From Umboniibacter marinipuniceus (GTDB lineage Bacteria > Pseudomonadota > Gammaproteobacteria > Pseudomonadales > DSM-25080): a stretch of DNA of 64,000 nt. This document shows, piece by piece, positions 59,411 through 64,000 of the stretch (the stretch's first letter is position 1; the number at the start of each line of letters is the position of its first letter). Made by a program: the position numbers and the translations under genes. The notes under the pieces were generated by a model that did no database searches, was not told where the DNA came from, and worked only from the letters and a program-made list of their open reading frames with translations. The stretch covers positions 248,001-312,000 of the forward strand of contig NZ_REFJ01000003.1 of the NCBI RefSeq assembly GCF_003688415.1. Direction: 5' to 3'.

Positions 59411-60376
59411 TCATGCCACGGATTGCTGAGCTGGATTACCCAAACCACGAACCAATTCAGCTCCCCAAGTATTAACAAACAAAACCCCGGTTTCGTAGCC
59501 GAGCTTATAGTCCTTGATCAGCGCCTCAGGAGTACTGCCGAGAACGACGGACTCTAGTGCTCGATGCGGCGCGATTTGTACCGTCGTCACGCCGGGCGGA
59601 GGAGACTTAATATACTGTTCGTCGCGCTGATAGTTTGCCTGATGGGTATCCATCATTGCACCGATACGAGGGTTGGCGTTAGTCCGCTTAAAAAATTGGT
59701 GTAAGCCTCGGGAAAATATGGGGTCGGGCTCTCTCTCTTTGGGTGCCACGCGAATAGCCACCACATAGTTTGCTCCCTGTTCAACCACCTCACGAACTGG
59801 AATAGGATGACCTAGGCCACCATCAACAAAGTGATGTCCATGAATCTCCACGCCATCATCATAGAAATAGGGAATGGCACTTGAAGCTTTAAGTAGCAAG
59901 GCTAGATCGTGGTCATCGTGGTGGAATCTTCTTGGGGAGAAGCAATCGGCATGGGTGGCCATCAGTTGCAGCTGCATATCAGTATTAGCTAGTTCGCTCA
60001 CGTCCATTCGGTAGGCGGGATGTGATTGGGTGACCTCAAAGTACCAATCAAGGTCCATCACTGGTGCCGATCTAAACCAATTAAGTCGCCGATAGAATCG
60101 GTCATTTGTAGACACTTCCTCAATGATTCGCTTAGCCATTCCCTTTCGGTCCATGGCATAAGTAGTGCCAACGTGGGCGCCGCCGGAGACCCCCAACACC
60201 TGCACAAACGGCGCAAATTGATGATCCATAAACGCGTCTACCACTCCAGCCGAAAAAATACTTCGCTGACCTCCGCCTTCGAGAACTAAGGCTGGCTTAA
60301 CAACCTCAGGCCTAGCGGGCAAGGTTCGGTAGATTTCGCTGACTCGATGAAGGTCGAAGTGGTGGTGATTTGACAT
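59411..60376 (-). CDS. Patatin-like phospholipase
   Basis: A 321-residue serine hydrolase of the patatin family, close to YjjU-type proteins. The oxyanion loop is EGGGQRSIFSAGVVDAF, the nucleophile Ser64 is in LGVSGGAHVG, and the Asp of the dyad is in FVDGGLGHPI near residue 186. There is no signal peptide, so it is cytoplasmic or membrane-associated. It converges on the M1 peptidase terminator. Its lipid substrate is unknown. Confidence 0.92.
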   Translation of the reverse strand: MSNHHHFDLHRVSEIYRTLPARPEVVKPALVLEGGGQRSIFSAGVVDAFMDHQFAPFVQVLGVSGGAHVGTTYAMDRKGMAKRIIEEVSTNDRFYRRLNWFRSAPVMDLDWYFEVTQSHPAYRMDVSELANTDMQLQLMATHADCFSPRRFHHDDHDLALLLKASSAIPYFYDDGVEIHGHHFVDGGLGHPIPVREVVEQGANYVVAIRVAPKEREPDPIFSRGLHQFFKRTNANPRIGAMMDTHQANYQRDEQYIKSPPPGVTTVQIAPHRALESVVLGSTPEALIKDYKLGYETGVLFVNTWGAELVRGLGNPAQQSVA

Positions 60377-60906
60377 GGCTTCCCTCTTAAAGCGTGCACT
60401 AGTTGGACGCAGTCGACACAGTGCTAGATAAGCGTATTCGTCTTATTTAACTTTAGACGTTGGATTTGTATTGCTCCAAGATATTTACCGATAAATGTGA
60501 CTCGGCAGTATCCCTTACCTAATCACGCAGTTTTTCGGATATTTTTATTTCCCACTCTTTGCCATTATTAATACCGCAAGCAGTAGCAATTCTCTCTACG
60601 AGAATCTTGATCCCAAACCACCCCCCCTTCGGTTTGGGATTTTTTTTGCCCCTAGAATAGGGTTCACAGCAGACTAGTTAGTTCATTTCATCAGAAATCT
60701 ACGTGCCGTCCGTTGGTGAACTGCTACGTCAGGATAGCCATCACCGCTTGCTCCAAGCAGCGGACACACCGTGCTTTCGATCACATAATTGATTACTTAT
60801 TCACCATATCGATGAGTAAATAGCAGTTATTCCCATTTAATCGTTCGCAGCTTGCGCACATCATGATAATCTGCCTCCATAACTAAAATGATTTATCGAG
60901 GTTGAT
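60377..60906. other. 530-base intergenic region
   Basis: No protein gene could be supported on either strand. The region holds the patatin gene's promoter side, an orphan intrinsic terminator with a second small hairpin before it (annotated separately as a candidate small RNA), and the upstream region of the beta-barrel gene at 60907. Nothing recognisable lies between 60660 and 60860. Confidence 0.6.
60578..60647 (+). ncRNA. Candidate small RNA with orphan intrinsic terminator
   Basis: A stem ATTCTC/GAGAAT (60589-60605) is followed by a strong terminator: ATCCCAAACC (60610-60619) and GGTTTGGGAT (60631-60640), an 11-base loop starting ACCCCCCC, and eight Ts. No coding gene on the plus strand ends here; the nearest upstream gene is on the other strand. 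That makes a short RNA of about 70 bases likely. Its 5' end is a guess, based on a weak -10 (TATTAA, 60566-60571). The C-rich loop could pair with Shine-Dalgarno sequences. Confidence 0.4.
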
Positions 60907-61542
60907 ATGAAAAAGACTCTTTTGCTCACTGCAATGCTTGGTTTAGCGTCTACCGGCGTACAGGCTGATGCGTTAGCACTAAAATTTGGCGGACAAGGTT
61001 GGTTGGCTAGCGCTGAAAGCGGGAGCTTCGAAGCAGACGAGACAAGCGTCGCTGTCTGGGCCGCTTTTGAGCATCCAATCCCCATCATCCCAAACGTCAA
61101 AGTTCGCGCTTACAACTTTGACTCAGCAGACAACTCACTGGTCTTGGAAACTGCAGACTACTTGCTTTACTACGAGCTTTTAGACAATCCTGCTATCACT
61201 CTGGACCTAGGTATAGGTGCTCATCACATCCGCTCAGGTGAAATTGGCGGAGTTGAATTTGAAGGCGCGCTGCCCGAAGTTTATGCCGCCACGCGAATTC
61301 CATTTTTTGATCGAGACGAAGGTCTAGGTTTCTATGCCGAAGGCGTTGCCGCGTCACTCAGCGACATTAAGATGACTGATATCCAGGCCGGCTTGAGCTA
61401 TTCATTCTCGCTTTCAGCCATTGACCTTCATTTAATGGCTGGATACCGTTTCACTTCTTACGAGTACGATGGCTTTGATGACCTCATCACTGCAGATCAG
61501 GACTTCGATGGCGCTACGCTTGGCTTTGAGTTCGATATCTAA
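60907..61542 (+). CDS. TIGR04219-like outer-membrane beta-barrel protein
   Basis: A 211-residue protein with a signal peptide (ending near VQADA) and strands with alternating hydrophobic residues, ending in LGFEFDI. The start LALKFGGQGWLASAESGSFE and the layout match the family sometimes named TIGR04219 or YfaZ-like, small barrels of unknown role. A hairpin and a 10-bp repeat array follow the stop. The protein is rich in Asp and Glu. Confidence 0.82.
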   Translation: MKKTLLLTAMLGLASTGVQADALALKFGGQGWLASAESGSFEADETSVAVWAAFEHPIPIIPNVKVRAYNFDSADNSLVLETADYLLYYELLDNPAITLDLGIGAHHIRSGEIGGVEFEGALPEVYAATRIPFFDRDEGLGFYAEGVAASLSDIKMTDIQAGLSYSFSLSAIDLHLMAGYRFTSYEYDGFDDLITADQDFDGATLGFEFDI

Positions 61543-61584
61543 CCGTCGCACCAAGCGCCTAGCTCAGTTTTAGGACGCTTAACA

Positions 61585-61615
61585 CGCCCACATTTCGTCT
61601 ACCGAAATGTGGGCG
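61585..61615. other. Perfect 13-bp inverted repeat without T-tract
   Basis: CGCCCACATTTCG and CGAAATGTGGGCG pair around TCTAC, 42 bases after the barrel gene. It runs directly into the 10-bp repeat array. Termination is possible but there is no T-tract on either strand. Confidence 0.75.
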
Positions 61616-61690
61616 CAACTCAGCACAACTCAGCACAACTCAGCACAACTCAGCACAACTCAGCACAACTCAGCTCAACTCAGCACAAAC
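61613..61690. repeat. 10-bp direct tandem repeat, about eight copies
   Basis: CAGCACAACT is repeated exactly five times from 61621, then CAGCTCAACT and CAGCACAAAC, and is preceded by a partial copy (GCGCAACT). Ten bases is close to one helical turn. It lies between the barrel gene and ytoQ, in no gene. Confidence 0.97.
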
Positions 61691-61811
61691 AGCGGACCTT
61701 TCAAGAATTCACCTCATTTATCAGTACTATCTGCGTCACCGATTTTAACTGTGCTCGCCACCTGATAGGCTGTACTCCTATTAAAATCATCGCTGACTTA
61801 GGAGCACCTTC

Positions 61812-62249
61812 ATGAGCTTAACAATTTATCTTTCTGGTGAAATTCATACGGACTGGCGTCAGCGTATTATCGAAGGCTGTCGCGACTTCGATTTCAGCTT
61901 TAGTTCAGCAGTAACTAACCACGAAGCTAGTGATGCCGCTGGAGATGTCCTCGGTGACGAAGCGAAGAGTTTTTGGCGTGATCACAAATCAGCGAAGGTG
62001 AATGCGATTCGCACTAAAAACCTCATCGAGAAGTGTGATGTCGCTATTATTCGCTTTGGCGATCAGTACAAACAGTGGAATGCGGCCTTTGATGCAGGAT
62101 ACTGCGCCGCGCTGGGCAAACCCTATATTACCCTTCATAGTGAAGATATTATTCACCCGTTGAAGGAGGTAGATGCCGCCGCACTTGCTTGGGCGACATC
62201 GCCAGAACAGGTGGTGGAGGTTTTGAAATACGTGGCCAGCGACAACTAA
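61812..62249 (+). CDS. YtoQ family protein
   Basis: A 145-residue soluble protein of the YtoQ family: TIYLSGEIHTDWR, AKVNAIRTKNLIEKCDVAIIRFG and QWNAAFDAGYCAALGKPYITLH are its recognisable segments. The fold is like nucleoside 2-deoxyribosyltransferases, but no activity has been assigned. AGGAG precedes the ATG. It stands alone between the 10-bp repeat array and a convergent acetoacetyl-CoA synthetase gene. Confidence 0.92.
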   Translation: MSLTIYLSGEIHTDWRQRIIEGCRDFDFSFSSAVTNHEASDAAGDVLGDEAKSFWRDHKSAKVNAIRTKNLIEKCDVAIIRFGDQYKQWNAAFDAGYCAALGKPYITLHSEDIIHPLKEVDAAALAWATSPEQVVEVLKYVASDN

Positions 62250-62296
62250 ACGCGGACGATGTGTTGGTATTAACGCTTAATCTTTAAGGGGTAGGC

Positions 62297-62342
62297 TACC
62301 CGTATTGGGCATTAGCTTGGAAGCGGAATGCCCAATAGGGTA
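62297..62342. other. Long near-perfect inverted repeat between convergent genes
   Basis: TACCC-gt-ATTGGGCATT (62297-62313) pairs with AATGCCCAAT-a-GGGTA (62327-62342), fifteen pairs interrupted by a small internal bulge, with a 13-base loop. There is no T-tract. It separates ytoQ (+) from the acetoacetyl-CoA synthetase (-). Confidence 0.8.
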
Positions 62343-62398
62343 TGTCACAATCTTAGAATAACTAGCAAAAATGCTCTGTTGGCAACTAATCTGGCTGC

Positions 62399-64000
62399 TT
62401 AGCTCTGCAACGCCGGTAAATCTTTAAAGAGTGAGAGCGACTCAGGATTTGCCAGTGCATCGGTATTTTTGACCGCTTCACCATGCACCACCTGACGCAC
62501 TGCTACCTCTGTAATTTTTCCACTAAGGGTTCTAGGAATGTCCGCTACCGCAATGATTTTTGCTGGTACATGTCGGGGCGTGTTCTGCTCTCGAATTCGC
62601 TTCGCTATAGCTTGCTTAAGTGAATCATCAAGCACTGCACCTGCTTTCATACGAACAAACAGTACCACACGGGTATCATCTTCCCATTGCTGACCAATAC
62701 AGATGGACTCCTCTACCTCGGAAAAACTCTCGACTTCCCTATAGATTTCCGCAGTACCTATTCGAACCCCACCCGGATTCAGTAATGCATCTGAACGCCC
62801 GAAGATAATAAGACCGCCCTGCCGCGTAATCTCCGCGTAGTCGCCATGTGACCAAGTATTTTCAAAGTGTTCGAAATACGCAGCATGATACTTTTTATCA
62901 CCGTCATCACCCACGAAGTTCAGAGGCATTGAAGGAAACGGCTGAGTACACACTAACTCCCCCTTCTGACCAACAAGCGCATTGGCCTCGTCATCCCAAA
63001 CGTTAGTCGCCATTCCTAGCGCAAGACACTGAATCTCACCTTTAAACACCGGTATTGTGGGATTTCCACAGGCAAAACAGCCTAGCAGGTCCGTTCCGCC
63101 GATAATGGAGGCTAGGCAGACATCTGCCTTAATATGCTGATAGACAAAGTCAAAGCCCTCAGGCGCTAGGGGTGAACCCGTGGAGAAGAGCACTCTAAGC
63201 GGTTTAAGATGAAAATGTTCACGAGGATGGTAGCCTGCCTTTTCGATCGCCGCGAGGTATTTGGCGGAGGTGCCAAAATGCGTGACGTCATAGCGCTCGC
63301 TTAGCTCCCACATCCTGTTAGGCCCGCCTACAAATGGCGATCCGTCATAACAGACTAAGGTTGTACCGCAGGCCAAAGCACTAACCTGCCAGTTCCACAT
63401 CATCCAACCGCAGGTGGTAAAGTACATGAGTCGGTCACCGGCCTTCATATCACCGTGAAACGCGTGCTCCTTGCGATGCTGAATAAGCGCGCCACCCACA
63501 CTGTGTTGAATGCACTTAGGTTTACCTGTAGTCCCGGAAGAATAGAGCACAAACAAGGGATCATTAAATCCCACTTGAATGAAGTTTAAACCTTGGTGTG
63601 GGGTGGCAACCACTTCGGCCATTGAGTAGTAAGCTGAAAAATTATCTTCGCAGCTTACGTAATCTTCAACAATCACCGCTTGGAGTGATGGTAACGCTGC
63701 TACGATTTCATCCACCTTTGACTTCATTGGGACTAATTTCGTGTTGTAGTGATAAGCATTAATAGTAAAGAGCGCTTTAGGAGCCACCTGACCAAAACGA
63801 TCAACTAAGCCGGCTACGCCAAAGTCAGGTGAACAACTGGTCCACACCGCACCCAATGAAGCAGTTGCCAGCAACCCTACTACAGCCGTTATACCATGTG
63901 GCACAAAGCCAGCGACCACATCACCCTGACCAACGCCTTGCTGGGCAAGAAATTCGCTTGCCGAAGCCACTTGCTCACGTAATTGAGCAAAGCTCAAGCT
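62399..64000 (-). CDS. Acetoacetyl-CoA synthetase, 3' part
   Basis: The C-terminal 533 codons of an AMP-forming ligase that activates acetoacetate to acetoacetyl-CoA, feeding ketone-body use or PHB metabolism; the 5' part lies past the right edge, and the reading stays open to base 64000. Signatures include YSSGTTGKPKCIQHS (ATP loop), TTCGWMMWNWQVSALA, GCFACGNP..PV..GEIQ, SHGDYAEI and the C-terminal PRTLSGKITEVAVRQ with the catalytic Lys. The GWMMWNW segment separates this family from acetyl-CoA synthetases. Usual length is about 650 residues. Confidence 0.94.
   Translation of the reverse strand, partial: SLSFAQLREQVASASEFLAQQGVGQGDVVAGFVPHGITAVVGLLATASLGAVWTSCSPDFGVAGLVDRFGQVAPKALFTINAYHYNTKLVPMKSKVDEIVAALPSLQAVIVEDYVSCEDNFSAYYSMAEVVATPHQGLNFIQVGFNDPLFVLYSSGTTGKPKCIQHSVGGALIQHRKEHAFHGDMKAGDRLMYFTTCGWMMWNWQVSALACGTTLVCYDGSPFVGGPNRMWELSERYDVTHFGTSAKYLAAIEKAGYHPREHFHLKPLRVLFSTGSPLAPEGFDFVYQHIKADVCLASIIGGTDLLGCFACGNPTIPVFKGEIQCLALGMATNVWDDEANALVGQKGELVCTQPFPSMPLNFVGDDGDKKYHAAYFEHFENTWSHGDYAEITRQGGLIIFGRSDALLNPGGVRIGTAEIYREVESFSEVEESICIGQQWEDDTRVVLFVRMKAGAVLDDSLKQAIAKRIREQNTPRHVPAKIIAVADIPRTLSGKITEVAVRQVVHGEAVKNTDALANPESLSLFKDLPALQS

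Noticed and set aside
61609..61815. 68-codon frame reading through the 10-bp repeat
   Set aside because: Periodic low-complexity translation of the repeat with no ribosome site.

Overview
The window looks like chromosomal DNA of a Gram-negative gammaproteobacterium, probably a free-living or marine one. Three kinds of evidence support this: the gene order lptD-surA-pdxA-rsmA-apaG-apaH, the rpsU...dnaG-rpoD block divergent from tsaD, and the neighbourhood parC - serB - smp-like. LPS assembly, several outer-membrane barrels and many lipoproteins add to this. Base composition is close to even throughout, and no insertion sequence, prophage, integrase or CRISPR array was seen. It reads as mostly core genome with a few accessory islands.

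Layout. 1-3.4 kb: trpE-G-D-C on the minus strand, tightly overlapping, with trpC cut by the window edge; then rpe with its own terminator. 4.5-11.2 kb: the outer-membrane and RNA-maintenance operon lptD-surA-pdxA-rsmA-apaG-apaH (+). It ends in a seven-copy 22-bp tandem repeat that separates it from folK-folB-tsaD (-). 13.4-18.3 kb: the macromolecular-synthesis cluster rpsU - yqeY-like - dnaG - rpoD (+), a strong terminator, and a CAU-anticodon tRNA that looks like tRNA-Ile2 rather than tRNA-Met. 18.4-24.6 kb: an accessory stretch with a membrane protein plus an OhrR-like MarR regulator, a two-gene outer-membrane-barrel operon preceded by three 70-bp repeats, a membrane diguanylate cyclase, a small membrane protein and dinB. 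24.7-31.9 kb: a 1424-residue Ig-repeat lipoprotein with a long Gly-Ser linker, a phospholipase D lipoprotein and a TagF-like glycerophosphotransferase. 32-37.6 kb: an LpoB-like/COG3014 lipoprotein pair, an RluA-type pseudouridine synthase and a LemA/M48 protease pair. 37.7-42.3 kb: a three-gene glycan operon (unknown, GT25, GT4), a Yip1 protein and an iron-alcohol-dehydrogenase relative that has lost its metal ligands. 42.4-51.3 kb: cca, glutaredoxin, glutaryl-CoA dehydrogenase, tcdA, rlmJ-dtd, a lone TfoX C-terminal domain, fadH and its divergent TetR regulator. 51.4-64 kb: parC, serB, a Smp-like gene with a long C-terminal domain, a methyltransferase, an M1 peptidase lipoprotein, a patatin, a candidate small RNA, a beta-barrel protein, YtoQ and an acetoacetyl-CoA synthetase cut by the right edge.

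The catabolic genes (gcdH, fadH, acetoacetyl-CoA synthetase) all feed acyl-CoA and ketone-body metabolism, but they sit apart and are not an operon. The envelope theme is strong: LptD, SurA, three further barrels, at least five lipoproteins and glycan transferases.

I found no obvious new defence or mobile system. The most unusual signals are the density of unrelated short tandem repeats in or beside intergenic regions (22 bp x7, 70 bp x3, 17 bp x2.4, 24-bp period x2, 10 bp x8, plus a coding 6-bp repeat), the metal-ligand-less Fe-ADH paralogue, a MipA/OmpV-type barrel with a PagL-like C-terminal half, and an orphan intrinsic terminator that may end a small RNA. All function calls are from reading motifs; nothing was searched against a database.
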